From: Ectocarpus siliculosus
Lineage: Eukaryota > Sar > Phaeophyceae > Ectocarpales > Ectocarpaceae
Assembly: GCA_000310025.1 (NCBI GenBank)
Contig: FN649733.1
Location: forward strand, 4,237,640-4,301,639
Direction: 5' to 3'
DNA: 64,000 bases
In this document: positions 35,301-46,002 of the stretch, one piece after another
Layout of the letters: the number at the start of each line of letters is the position of its first letter
Numbering within the stretch: position 1 is the stretch's first letter
The notes under the pieces: model-generated
What the model saw: the letters and a program-made list of their open reading frames with translations, nothing else
Databases searched by the model: none
Told to the model about the DNA's origin: nothing
Translations under genes and position numbers: made by a program

Positions 35301-38300
35301 CTTCTCTTCCTTACCTTTCGGCCACATAAGCGCCAATTCAAACCATCAATCTGGTCTACAACACAAGTGTACTTTACAGTCACTCTGTGAGCCACTGCAC
35401 ACAGTGCCACGTCCAGGGATAAACCTATCACAAGGTTACATCCCAACAGGTTAGAGCCTCGAGCTTTACATCCCAACATCGTACGTGTCCTCAGTCCCCT
35501 ACTTCGTGCGGTGGACCCTCGCGTGCATGAAGACGGGGGAAACGGCAGCGCCTAGGGGTCATAGCCACATTCGAGGACTGCATGAAGGAGGAGAATAGGA
35601 AAAGCTGTGCGGGGAGAGTTGTACACCTTAGTGTGGCACGAAATATGCATAATCGGCTGATACAGAGGCTGGTACAATGACATAACCTAGCTTTCCATGT
35701 GGACCCGCCCACCGTGTAACGGACGAGGACGCAACTCGGCGACACTCGCCCGCCCCATGCCATTTTCTAGCTCACAGGTCCACCCATCCCAAACATTCTA
35801 ACTTGCCGAGGTTCATAGCCTTTCTTCCCTCCCACAATCCTCGCATTTCATTTCCCCGATGGCTGTAGCCGGAAGAGCCAACGCACTTCGGGCAGCCCCT
35901 GGAGGCCTGGAACGTTCCCGCCGCTTGGAAAGACGTGCAACAGTGGGCCGACATCGAGCGCCGCCGGAAGGAGGTGATGTGATGCATTTTGTTTTATGCG
36001 GTTCTTTTTTCTGCTCTCAAGAGAGTGCAGCAGAACCCGCCACGCGAAAGTTCTGGCAAGTCTTGTGTTTTCGATATGCCGTCCAGTCTTCAACGAGAGC
36101 AGCCAGTGTTCGCCGTTTTGAGTGCCACCAGATGACTTGCCCGCTGCGTGTTTGTGTCTTCGTGGAGCCGCCTCTTCTGTGCTCGAGTTCCAGCCATGGG
36201 AGAGGCGTATTCACTAATAACGATTGTACCATTGTTGTGTGATGACTTAGCTCCGCGGAAGGACGGGGTAACACGGAGGGAAAACTAGGCGGGTCTCGGC
36301 AGCAACGTATTGCTGTCGGGGTGTGTGCGCCAAACGCATAGTCTCCCAACACCCCGTCTGCAATTTCAGAGTTGCTTACTTGATTGGGCCGATCTTTCTC
36401 TCGTGTCGGCGTGTCAGGTGGACGCGTTCAACTCCTCCAGCCGGTACAGGAAGAGAGGGCTCGCCGTTGTTCCGACAAAGTTCGGGATCTGGTACGTTCT
36501 TGCAACGCGTTCGTGCCCATGGTCTTGGTTGTGAACTTCGCCCCGGCACCTATTTGCTTGCAACAAAAAGCCCGAAAGTAGGATGGCCTTCAAGGGAGGG
36601 ACTTTGACTGGGCTCACGGGTGGAGCTCATCATTTCCGTGTGAACTCGGCCACGACTATTGTGTAGATAGACGGACTGGTAGAAGCCCCGGGTAGCTGTT
36701 GCTACCCACGCCTGTTTCGTCTGTTTGCTCGTGAAATACACCTCGGCGGGCCAGGTGCAGCACGGCATGGTCTCTCTCCTTTTCGGCAGCGTTTCCTCCA
36801 GTGGTTTGATGTGTGTATCATTCGAACAACCCGGCGGTCCTCTCCTTCTACCCCACCCCACGATGCTATTGTATTTGTCGCAACCCCAAGCTTTTCGTCT
36901 CATTCCTTTAACGCTTGTTCAAGCTCATCCAAAGAAAGAGTCGGGTCATTTTTGTTCATATTTTTCCATACAGATCTAGTTCTTCGGTCCCCGCCCGTGT
37001 ATCACCTGCACCCTTACCCCCCCCCGCTACGTCATGCGTGTGAATGCGTCAAAAAGCTTTACGGCGGGTTTTATGAACCAGGGCGGAGCGCTCGTGCACG
37101 TGTACTTAGACGGGACGGTGCTGGTTAGTCACGGTGGGACGGAGATGGGACAAGGACTCCACACGAAGGTCTGCCAAGTCGTGGCCAACGAGTTCAACAT
37201 CGACGTGGAGAAGGTATATTCCCACTAACCACAAGCAAGTCTTTTGTGACAGTCTTACGCCCTCGTATCCTCCGTAACTTTGTGAGTGTTCAGCTGGTTC
37301 ACGCTGAGTTGTGCCTGGTTGCACAAGCTAGGGGCGCACGGCATCAGAACTCCGAGAAACGAGTGACCACGGCCGACTCATACCCTCTGATCCATCAATC
37401 TCCGCAAGTTGATCATTCATTGGTGCCCATTAGTATGCCAGCAATTTCCCTCCGTACATGTCCACCAACTCGGCTGGATACACATCTGCCCGCTCTCTGT
37501 GTGTCACCGCGGTGACAGGTACACATATCAGAAACGGCAACCGACAGAGTTGCCAACACGTCCCCTACCGCGGCATCCATGTCGACGGATCTGTACGGCA
37601 TGGCCGCCCTCGACGCGTGCGAGCAGATCACGGAAAGGCTCAGGCCCGTCATGGCAGAACTACCGGAAAACTCTCCCTTCGCAACCATCGTCAAGGCAAG
37701 CATCACGAAGTATTGGTTGCTGAACTCGAGCCAATCGCGAATAATCCAACGCTGCCCGGCTGTTTCTGCTGTACGATCTCTCCATGCTTCAAGCGACAGG
37801 ATCAGGTTGGGTATGACCGACGTCATGCGTGTGATTTTCCCTGCATGAGAAATGCCAACAGTTTTATTCCTTTTTTCAAAACAGTCCGTGGATGCTTGAT
37901 TTTGTTCACAAAGTCCAGAAAATTCCGATTTCGTACATACGAATCCAGAAGGTTCAAGCAGACCATAAAGCGGCGAACCGTGGTGGTATCATACATATAG
38001 GACCATCGTCGATGTGGCCTTCGTTGCTTGTGTGGTCGCTGCCACCGCTGTGCCTTCTTCGGTTTTCCTTCCGTTGTATTCAAGGGTGTTTTGCCTTCGT
38101 TTACGGTCGACTTTTCGACCAAACCAGCCTTGTTCCAATGCGGGACGTCTGTGAGCCGGCAGTGGTGAAGAGTGCTGATGGCTGAGGTGGATCACCGTTT
38201 GGTTGGCTTTCAACTTATCCGCACTTTAACCACCAGGCGGCGTATTTCCGGCGGATCCAACTTTCGGCCCAAGGGTTCTACACTGTTCCCGCCGCGCGAT

Positions 38301-40689
38301 GTGGGTACGATTTCGACATGGAGACCACCAACAACAGGGACAGAGGGCTCCCTTTCAACTACTTCACTCAGGTGGGGGAACGGACGGCAACGCCACGACA
38401 TGCCTCTACGGTTTCTCATTGATGTTTTCTATAAACCACTGCCGAATGAATCGAGCGTGTCTCCGACATCTACGCATCTCTGGCCACTTGGCACAATGGC
38501 CTCCATACTCTTTCTTCTGCCATAAGGCTTGCGAATGTTGGTGACACGCGCGCTGATCGCGGCGAGTTTCGCGTGCGCCTAACCACGGGAATCAGAGGGA
38601 ACATATTCTTGACAAATCGTTGTAGGGAACTCGTGGCGAATGTACCGGTAGCGAAACAAGTGTGCCCGTCCCTTCCGGCCGATTACGTCTTGCTATTGCT
38701 GTTCACAGGGTGAAATATGTAGGTTAGAACATGTTCCTCTGTGCAACTTTCTCAGCAACTGACGATGCTACCTCCACTGCTGCTTCCGTCGCTGATAAGG
38801 GTGTTGCGGCCAGCGAGGTGGAGATTGACTGTCTCACCGGAGACGCCAAAGTGATCAGGGCTGACATCCTCATGGACATCGGGACTAGCGTCAACCCGGC
38901 TATCGACATCGGTCAGATCGAGGGAGCTTTCATTCAGGTTGGCGTTCGTTGCATGTTCGATCTCGTTGCGCCTTGATCTACAGCAATGTTTTCGAACATC
39001 AAGATTCGCAATTGGCTCTATCCAACTCGATTTTCAAACTCTTCACGCACTTCATCGCATGGCACGCTACATTAGGGGGATGGTCGGGTAGATGAGACAG
39101 CCTTCTTCAATGAAAATGAATGGCGTTTTTGTTTCGAAATTGGGAAATCATACGACGAACGCCGTTGCGAGCAATGCACAGCAGTATTTGGTTTCTGTCA
39201 AGTGCCAAGCTCGCCCCAGTCTTGTGTTTTCCTCTCTTCTGTGGACTTGGGGAGTAGGGGCGGCTCTCGATCAGATGTTTTTCACTACCCTCCAGGTGTT
39301 CGTTCGTATATCGGTCATATCCGAGCGCACATCGCGCTCTTGTTCAAACGTGTTCCCAATGCTTTTCAGGGCTATGGCTGGTGTACGATGGAAGAAACAA
39401 GCTGGGGAGACTCGGAGCATCTCTGGGTAAAACCCGGGCAGCTCTTCACCAAGGGCCCTGGCACGTACAAAATCCCGTCTTTCAACGATGTGCCCTCGGA
39501 CATGAGGGTCAAGCTCATGGACAGGGCGAACGCCTTCGCAGTCCACTCCTCGAAGGTGATTAAGGCACTGCTGTACACTCGGTAATGTTTAGGTTGTTTG
39601 TCATAAGCGCGACACAACAGAGCACGAAGCCATAGGAGCTTCATCTTTGGTCTTGGTTGAGCGTGCTTCGTGCGGTGGCCGAAGCCTTTCCTCTTGCACG
39701 ATTCCCGCAAATGATGTCACGAGTAGTGTGTTCGAGATTTTCACTCCGGCCATTGGCGGCAAGACTTGGTCAATCTCTTCGTGTTGCGCCCTTCCGAGGC
39801 AGTCATGATGAATCGGGGCCTTCACATGTCGACGAGAAGGCATGTAGTGAGGCGTTCGCCTCACCTCATGATGATTTATACATAGAAGACACCGTGGTCC
39901 GCTTGAACATGATGACCGGCCCCGTAGTGTAGCTTCTGATACTAAATATTTGCAGGCTTCGTGTAAAGTGTGGTTTCCTCGTCGAGCGTAGAGGATGAAA
40001 AGCCCATGAGGGGACCACAACAGCAGTATGGTGACACAAATCCACAACGTTCAGGCTTTTCCATCTCTTTGCCCTTAGGCTGTGGGGGAGCCCCCGTTCT
40101 TCCTCGCATCCTCGGCGTTCTTGGCCATCAAGGATGCTGTGGCGTCAGCGAGAAAGGACCACAACAAAGGCAAAGCATCCTTTTTCCGACTCAACAGCCC
40201 AGCCTCTTCTGAAAGGTCGGTGGGACCCATTAGATTGTTTGGTGGAATGGTGTAAAGGTGTTTTGTGTTGATTGGCCATTGCATTTTTTGACGTTTTGGT
40301 CTTGGTTCGTCGCCCTGATGTGTAAGTTTGCAGTCAAAGTCCTACCGCGAAGGTAAGCATGCTGCTCTGCTGTCTCTTGCAGCCCAGCACATGACCACGA
40401 TGTGGGCCTGTCGATAGCGTACGCAGTATTTCGATTGTGTCTCCGTTACAACTGTTTCAGTTGCACGTGATTGTCTTTCTTGTGAGTGGGGAATTTTCCA
40501 GGTTTCTTACGCTGGGTTAGCAATATTGCTGTTTTCCACTACATACAATACCTCGCCTCCTTGCGATCGTCTTCCTTTGTTAGGATCCGCACGGCTTGCC
40601 TCGATGGCATCATGGAGCGCTCCGCTGCCGCAGAAGACGGCGAAGGTCCTGCCCACATTAGTGACTACCAGGCGAAGGGCTCGTGGTAA
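14644..40689 (+). CDS. XDH: xanthine dehydrogenase, copy 1 (complete, 33 exons)
   Basis: XDH oxidises hypoxanthine to xanthine and xanthine to urate, normally passing electrons to NAD+. Thirty-three exons join into 4515 nt (1504 residues plus TAA) with no frame break. Animal XDH is about 1330 residues; most of the extra length is the acidic linker of exon 6 and the Lys/Glu-rich segment of exon 15. Module order is canonical: plant-type 2Fe-2S, helical 2Fe-2S, FAD, molybdopterin. Conserved features include [16 protein letters not shown]...[49 protein letters not shown] and VGEPP. By motif position these carry the residues equivalent to bovine Glu802, Arg880, Phe914, Gln1040 and Glu1261, so the enzyme should be functional. 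Introns 17 and 28 begin with GC. The ATG at 14644 was chosen because it is the first in the exon encoding HLVFFVNG and is matched in copy 2. The C-terminus AKGSW is not a peroxisomal SKL signal. Exon coordinates are in the domain entries. Confidence 0.96.
15179..15218. repeat. (CTCTGT)n microsatellite
   Basis: About six near-perfect hexamer units in intron 2 of XDH copy 1; not present in copy 2. Confidence 0.9.
15580..15767. mobile_element. 188-bp TIR element (MITE) in XDH copy 1 intron 2
   Basis: A perfect 18-bp terminal inverted repeat, ACACAAGATAACACACCC at 15580-15597, is mirrored at 15750-15767. It has no coding capacity. Related elements lie at 13336-13503 and 44474-44562. The equivalent position of copy 2 intron 2 lacks it. 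Confidence 0.8.
15858..15889. repeat. (CAG)n microsatellite
   Basis: About ten CAG units inside intron 2 of XDH copy 1. It is intronic, so it does not encode a glutamine tract. Confidence 0.9.
17073..17320. repeat. large near-perfect palindrome (foldback) in XDH copy 1 intron 2
   Basis: The left arm (17073 to about 17193) and right arm (about 17201-17320) are inverted copies of roughly 118 bp with only a few mismatches and a loop of about 7 bp (GCCCCGC). In transcript form this would be a very long hairpin. Each arm read outward contains an open stretch reading [14 protein letters not shown] followed by a CPRC pair, which looks like a captured coding fragment of unknown origin. It sits in DNA (about 16863-17412) absent from copy 2. 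Confidence 0.88.
20574..20857 (+). other. XDH: XDH copy 1 exon 6: acidic linker between Fe-S and FAD modules
   Basis: This exon codes about 94 residues, starting phase 0 and ending phase 2. It is rich in Asp, Glu, Ser and Thr (for example [20 protein letters not shown]), then Gly-rich and basic. It is inserted where animal XDH has a shorter linker. The reading frame and exact length (284 nt) are kept in copy 2 (52601-52884), which supports it as real coding sequence. It is probably disordered; no function is known to me. Confidence 0.82.
21234..21347. repeat. 57-bp direct tandem duplication at the exon 7 acceptor
   Basis: Two adjacent 57-bp units (21234-21290 and 21291-21347) are essentially identical and each ends in the splice-acceptor sequence GCTTCCAG (the AG overlaps the next unit or exon). 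Copy 2 has a single unit ending at 53333. The duplication therefore creates an extra potential 3' splice site 57 nt upstream of the one used. Confidence 0.92.
23276..23330. repeat. (CTG)n microsatellite in XDH copy 1 intron 9
   Basis: About 16 uninterrupted CTG units, followed by an interrupted CAGCAG. The same site in copy 2 (near 55238) has only two to three units. It is intronic and lies within otherwise highly similar flanks. Confidence 0.93.
23800..25101 (+). mobile_element. 1.3-kb insertion with (CAA)n tail and 8-bp target duplication, XDH copy 1 intron 10
   Basis: The insertion is bounded by direct repeats CATGAAGC at 23792-23799 and 25102-25109. The corresponding place in copy 2 (near 55703-55712) runs straight through without it. 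The right end is a run of ACA/CAA units (about 25083-25101). A simple-repeat tail plus a target-site duplication fits a non-LTR retroposon, probably truncated. No reverse-transcriptase motif was recognised in it. Confidence 0.8.
27600..28591 (+). other. XDH: XDH copy 1: linker exons 14-15
   Basis: Exon 14 (27600-27669) encodes [20 protein letters not shown]. Exon 15 (28439-28591) encodes a Lys/Glu/Thr-rich stretch that ends [13 protein letters not shown], which matches the VGRPLPH segment leading into the molybdopterin domain. The 5' limit of exon 15 is the least certain boundary of the gene: an alternative in-frame acceptor lies about 30 nt downstream. Confidence 0.78.
29768..30084 (-). mobile_element. 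tRNA-derived SINE in XDH copy 1 intron 17
   Basis: On the minus strand the element starts with a tRNA-like head (near 30080-30010) that has A-box-like TGGTCTAGTTGGTAGCC and B-box GGTTCGAATCC sequences. It ends in a poly-A (poly-T on the plus strand, 29768-29778). Copy 2 intron 17 has the empty site: ACTCAAT joins directly to ACGAAGGG near 60821. Related copies lie at 43889-44211 and 45807-45992. Confidence 0.88.
30733..31440. mobile_element. 708-bp insertion with 13-bp direct-repeat flanks, XDH copy 1 intron 18
   Basis: AACCCAGTCGGGG occurs at 30720-30732 and again at 31428-31440, and the DNA between is missing from copy 2 intron 18 (near 61455-61490). This accounts for the length difference of the two introns (1230 versus 521 bp). 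The right third is a minisatellite. No protein or terminal inverted repeat was recognised, so the element class is open. Confidence 0.72.
31207..31432. repeat. minisatellite, three units of about 66-88 bp
   Basis: Three consecutive units share the core CGACGAAAACCCAA..CCGATGGCAAACACCGG followed by a G-run and GGCTTGTTT. The middle unit contains an additional partial repeat (GGCAAACACCGGGG). It is confined to the copy 1-specific insertion. Confidence 0.9.
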
Positions 40690-43600
40690 AAGGTGTTGCT
40701 TTCTCTTTCCTCAGGATGCTGCTCCTCTGCCTATTTCACTCTGTACGGAGAGGCTTGATTCACTACATATGAGCTGACGGTGATGCTTCAGACATCGAAT
40801 GGGGACTCGTGTTCACGTTGAGTTGTTTAGGTGTTGAAAATGTCGGCTACATGGTATGAACATTGGGCAAGCCTTGTTAAAATATAGCGCAGTATGCTAT
40901 GGATACTAGTTGCTGCTTTCCGTTGCTGTATGCAATGATGAATGGTTTGGTACTGTGTGTTTGTTCGTATTTCGTATGCGGAAAGTTTTATCCGCTCAAG
41001 TCAACAATCACAGGAGGAATATTGTAAGAAAGTTTTGAGTTCATGGACCGGTTCTCCGGAACATTCCCAGGAACAGCCTATTGTCTTTTAGGTAGAACGG
41101 TTCATGAAACGACTCCAGGACCGTTATGATCGTGGTTACTAAGAACGGTATTTGAGTTACGTAAGAACGGTATTCGGGTTCCGGAACGTTGCCGGACCGA
41201 TCGTTGAGTTCTTTGGGTGTGTGTCTGTCGGTAGGTACCGACGGATATATTTTGGACAGGATTAGGACGCGCTCGCCTACCGAGTTAACCCCCAACTTTC
41301 CCCCCTTTCCAAACAACCTCAACAAGTGCGTTGTAGTCCGAGCAAGGCTCACGATAAATAGTAAAACAAGTTAAAACATCATCAAAGGTCTTCACATACA
41401 CGGGTTTAATCACCAGTTGCTCCACCTCTGCACGACGAGAGTGGAGCCTGTTGTGTCAGCAGCATTGCTTCCGCCTGCTGCTGTTTTCCCGCACGCACAC
41501 AAGCAAAGTTGACACAAGCCACAACATACCGAGCCAACATCACCATCAACCATCACACATATTCTTGATTGTAATGAAACCTGTCGTTCACTGCTGTTTT
41601 GTGTGCCGTGGAAAAGCCACGCCCGTCCACGGGAGATACTCAAATCCAGGAAATCAAGATTTCGAAACGTTCCTCTAACACCCACGACGAGGAGCCATGT
41701 TGCGGCTCGAAACTAGGATCGAAGATTGAGAGGGCTCACTACATGTACTCCCCCGGCCCCGCCTGACAACGCAAACCTAGCGGCAGGTTATGGGTTCGAT
41801 TCGCTCTCCGGAGCTTTTTTTGCCGGGATGTATTTCCAGCAACCTCCCGTTGAAAGCGATCTACATAGGTCGCGAGTAAAACAACTTGGGCTTCACGGTC
41901 GACAAAGGAAAGGGGTGGCTGAGCCCTTATCGCGATAAGAACTAAGTCAAGCACCGCAGGGTACGTCCTTGCTGAGTGATTTGGGGCAAAACCGACAACA
42001 TCGAACACACGGCACTCCAAAACCAGTCCGCTCGGCGGTGACACGGTAGCACCGAGTTTCGCGCAAGGACAATTTGAACGCAATGAAAGAGCCAGGGGTA
42101 GGTCGGCCATCGCCTGTAATAGCGGATGTTGAACAGAGCACCGGCACGGGAGACCAACAACCAACCCATGAACCATCCACGGTGCCCCGATGAACAGAAA
42201 CATCGAAATGATGAGAACAGCCTTTTACGACCAGCAAGCAAAATGAAGGGAATAGTCGTGACAGAACTGCCCAATAGCGCCACGCGTGGTGCTGGCGCGT
42301 TATGTCTCAGCCGATGTGTAAAGCACGACCAGGAAAATGGACGAACGCCAGCACAGAAACGAAAACCAAGAGACAGAAAAACAAATGCGCACAGCGAAAC
42401 AAGAGCACAAAATGAATCCGGAACAACAGTGTCCACACCTGCGGAGTACGTATGGCTACGATCGTGACAAGGCCACGTATGCTCCGAGGCGGTCGTAGTG
42501 CCGGCTCTTCGTGATTCGTCCACGTTCTGTTGTGGTGGTCCTCGAGTGAGCGCCGTCATGAGACACCAGGTCTTGAACAGTGGTGTAGTGTGCGGGAGGG
42601 AAAAGAAGCTCGATGAGCATCGAGGAAGCAGACGTAGGTGTCCACGTCGTTAGGCTCGCTATCGGGAGATCTTCCCATGTAGCATCTCTGGCCTTTATCA
42701 TCAATGTGCACCCATGAGGAGTGTTTCTCCGTGGAATTTGCGAAAGCATTCATGGATATCCGGAATGGCGGACTTGTTCATCAGTATTCTACAATATTCC
42801 ACGCTCACATTCGGTACGTTCGGCACAACCCGCGGCAGCCAATATGGACAGAAACGGCATCGCGTGAAAGCGCGTGTGACAAGGGGACCCTGGCAGGCAA
42901 CAGGTTGCACCCTGCATTTGCCACGGCCGATTCTAGGCCTACAACCAAGGCACCAGCATGAAATCCTGATTGTCCGGTTCTGCGTCACGCGTAACTGGAA
43001 CAAGTTGAAAAGGGCTTGGTGAGAACTTATTCAACGGTCATTTTCTGGGTATCTACGTTGCTGAGCCCAGCACAATCGCCCGTACCCGTGCCGATTGTTT
43101 CCGAAAAGTGGGGGTGAAGCAAGATACCACGTACACTGGGATAGGGAACCCACGTGAGGCATGGTACGGTTTTAGTATCCACTAGCGTCTGACCCCCCGA
43201 AGGCGTGTCAGTGCGAAGGCATTGGGGCGCCCACCATTTCCCTAAGGCGCGAAAACCAGCAACCCAGGCGCGCACCAGAACGAGACCAATTGCATCTGCA
43301 CTCCGTAAAGCACCCAGATATCTCATCACCAAAACGATTTGTCCCAAACAAACGTATTCTTGAACCGGCGTCCTTCGCCAAAAACAGTTCTGAGGCACCT
43401 ATCGCTTGCACCTTACTACTTTTTCCATAAAAAAAATACTGCAACCGCGACTATCTGGTACAAATAGCAGCAAAGACGCCCGCATTACTCTTCGTGTCCT
43501 TCCATACATTCTGGACGCCGACGTACATTCTGGCGCCGTTCTTGTGATCATCTCGCCCGTCAGCATCCTCCGAATTGCGGCTTGACCATAGTAGCGTGGA

Positions 43601-43888
43601 TCGCTGCGATAACATTCGGCATACCGCAAGAGCAGGGGGGGGGCGCGCTTTCAGTGGGACTATGTGACTGCTGCTCCCGTACTCAGGACAGGGTTTCCAC
43701 ACGTCGAGGAACAACAAGTACATGGAGGGCCATGTAGCTCAACGCCGAAAGTCACTTTGAGGGTTGTGAAGGAAACGGACATACATTTGAATATTTCAGC
43801 TGGTGCCTCACCTAATGGCATCCCTAGGCAGCCGTGACGATCCTTGATATCCACCGCAAGCATTGACGAGTATTCTGCTGCAAAGACG
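40690..43888. other. intergenic region 3' of XDH copy 1
   Basis: No supported gene was found. Minus-strand open stretches include one of 205 codons at 41942-42559 with hydrophobic runs, and shorter ones at 42556-42753 and 43399-43863. None shows a recognised domain or a convincing set of splice sites. The first few hundred bases should contain the XDH copy 1 3' untranslated region. Confidence 0.5.
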
Positions 43889-44211
43889 TTTTTTTTTTTT
43901 TTTTGTCTTCACTTCAAATCAGCGCTCACAGCACTAGTGCCGTTTACTCCAACCCGTGGTCACACAGAAGAGCCCCTCTCTACCTTCCCCTCCTGCGGTA
44001 CTTTGCCTTCGATTTTTAATGCGAGAAGAGTTCAGCACTCTCTTCCCTCTGTGTACACACGAACTAGCGCTATCCACTAGGCCAGAAGCGTAAGCGAGAG
44101 AAAATCTTACTTTACAAGCAAGTTTCGCTTACGCCGGGATTCGAACCCCTGACCTGACCTCTAGAAGGTTTCGAGGATACCAAGTAGTCTAGACCACCGG
44201 GGCGACCGGCT
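43889..44211 (-). mobile_element. tRNA-derived SINE, full length, with target-site duplication
   Basis: Same family and orientation as 29768-30084, with the poly-T end at 43889-43904 and the tRNA-like head near 44135-44205. It is flanked by the direct repeat AAGACG at 43883-43888 and 44212-44217, a typical retroposition footprint. Confidence 0.88.
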
Positions 44212-44473
44212 AAGACGATAATGTACATTAAATCAAGGCCCGTCCGCAAACTATCACATGATCGCAGATTACGTTTTGCGGCCGTCTTCTTAGTTGCACG
44301 CAAACCCTTGAAGCCCCACAACAACGGAACAGTTGCACGCGATGAAACCCTGTGGGAATAATAGAGTTGTTACTTCAGTCGTACAGCTAGCAGTGGCTGA
44401 GGAGGTCAACCATCATATTTCTTCTGCAAGCGTTGAGCGTCGTGCTAAAAACCCCATTTGCATATTCGGAAAA

Positions 44474-44562
44474 GCACAAGATAACACGCCCCGGTGATAC
44501 GATTGTGGAGTTCAAACGTATCACCGGGTGTATGTTGCCGGAAGAGGTGTGCTATCTTGTGT
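44474..44562. mobile_element. short TIR element related to the 15580 MITE
   Basis: The outer inverted repeat (CACAAGATAACAC near 44475, mirrored with one mismatch near 44562) resembles the ends of the elements at 13336 and 15580. An inner perfect inverted repeat, CCGGTGATACG / CGTATCACCGG (44491-44501 and 44517-44527), adds a hairpin. Confidence 0.6.
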
Positions 44563-45806
44563 CACCCGTGTGATATATTTTTCAAACTGACCATATGGAT
44601 GTGCTACAATCTCGATCGCCTCACTTTTGGTATTCAACAGCGTCGCTCACAACACACAAGCAGCGGACTGTGATATTTTTTTTTCTCGCGGTTGGGACAT
44701 TCTTGGTGTCAAACCGTGAAGAGGTCAAGATTCCAGGTGAATGTTCGCAAGAGGCAGAGTCTTCACCTGAATTGCGATGCCGAGGGCACCCTGCGTCCAA
44801 TCGTTGCGATCAAGGTGCCCTCGCTTGGCTGTTCTAGCAGTTGACCCTCTAGACGCTGCAGGCGATCGAGGTGGTGGACCGTAGTCATGTATGCATGTAC
44901 AACATGGTCTACTGCTGTAGTCTACGTGCTTTCCCGCGAGCGCTGGAGATCCGGAACTATCGACTGCCGTCGGTGCAGAGGAGTGACGCGCTGGGTTCAA
45001 GTATCGGCAGCTGGTGTTGGTAGTGCGTCCAGCACGGAGCTCGGGGACCTGCGATAAGGCAAGGCTCCCTTTCTGGGGAATTTTTTCGCGCACAGCGGAA
45101 CACAAAAAATGTGGGGAGGCGTGCTTTATCAACCCCGTGGAGAAAATGAAGACAAGACGAGGGAATGATGTTCACTCGTCGCGATGATGCCCGTTTTCCG
45201 TAGGGTTTTTTGTGTTACACTCCCGGATGTGTTTGGCCGTGGTTGCGTTGAGTTCATTAAAAGCAGAAAAATGAAACGATGATTTCGCTGAAACAACAAC
45301 GCTGGCGTGGGGCACTATTATAGAAGGCAACTTTCACCCTCCGCATTTTTTTTTTCCCTTGCAAAACAATTGCCAAGATTGTCAGCCATTGGTCGAGAGA
45401 CTACAGTCCCTCTGAAGAATCTGAGCTCCTTGCCAGACAAAGGGTGACTTGTCTTCAGTAAAAAAGTACAGTAGGTGTCCCAAAAAGGTTCTCAAAGCAC
45501 GTGGGACACTTTTGATCCCTAAAAGGACAGGTCAGCAAATAATGTTTCAAGTACCACGCGACAATGCGCGATGGCAGCCGCAGCAGTTTTACGACCTAGG
45601 GGGCACGCGGGTTGGGAGATGTGTAAGCAACTATCACACAGCCTACAGCAGTACCACCTCTCACTCAGCCAAACAAGATAGACCAAGGGTTCTCACGCGG
45701 GTTGCACATAGCGGAGCCTAGGTGACTACAGCTGTATAGTAAGTGTATGGGCATGATGCAAGATTTACAGCAGTAGTACGTACCTGGCTGTTCTGGACCG
45801 AACACA
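44563..45806. other. intergenic region upstream of XDH copy 2
   Basis: No gene is supported. The promoter of XDH copy 2 must lie here or within the adjoining SINE remnant. The sequence is not similar to the upstream region of copy 1. Confidence 0.5.
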
Positions 45807-45992
45807 TTTTTTTTTTTTCACTTCAATCAGTGCTCACAGCATCATTTGTGCCGTTTGCTCTCCCCAAGGCCCGCCGACCCGCCCCTACCCACCCCTCCTG
45901 TCGTGCTTTATTGCCTTCGACTTTTAATGCGAGAAGATTTCAGCACTCTCTTCCCTCTGCTGTGTACACACGAATTACTGTAGTAGCGCTTT
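45807..45992 (-). mobile_element. truncated SINE abutting the start of XDH copy 2
   Basis: Poly-T at 45807-45817 is followed by the SINE body (TGCTCACAGCA..., AATGCGAGAAGA, GTACACACGAA) up to TAGCGCTTTCC, where the similarity stops before the tRNA-like head. XDH homology begins in the same few bases (TTTCC, about 17 bp before the ATG at 46003), so the break in the SINE coincides with the left edge of the duplicated DNA. Confidence 0.82.
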
Positions 45993-46002
45993 CCGCCCGA
46001 CC

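Larger units (their letters stand above)
28846..40689 (+). other. XDH: XDH copy 1: molybdopterin / substrate-binding module (exons 16-33)
   Basis: Exons: 28846-29073, 29447-29586, 30251-30338, 31569-31718, 31987-32090, 32984-33076, 33425-33538, 33756-33840, 34686-34775, 35869-35973, 36418-36491, 37057-37213, 37519-37695, 38237-38371, 38800-38937, 39370-39555, 40079-40215 and 40584-40689. Landmarks are [109 protein letters not shown] and [10 protein letters not shown]. The exon 27 acceptor follows a weak pyrimidine tract (TCAAAAAG|C) but is needed for phase and gives FGICFT. Confidence 0.94.
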
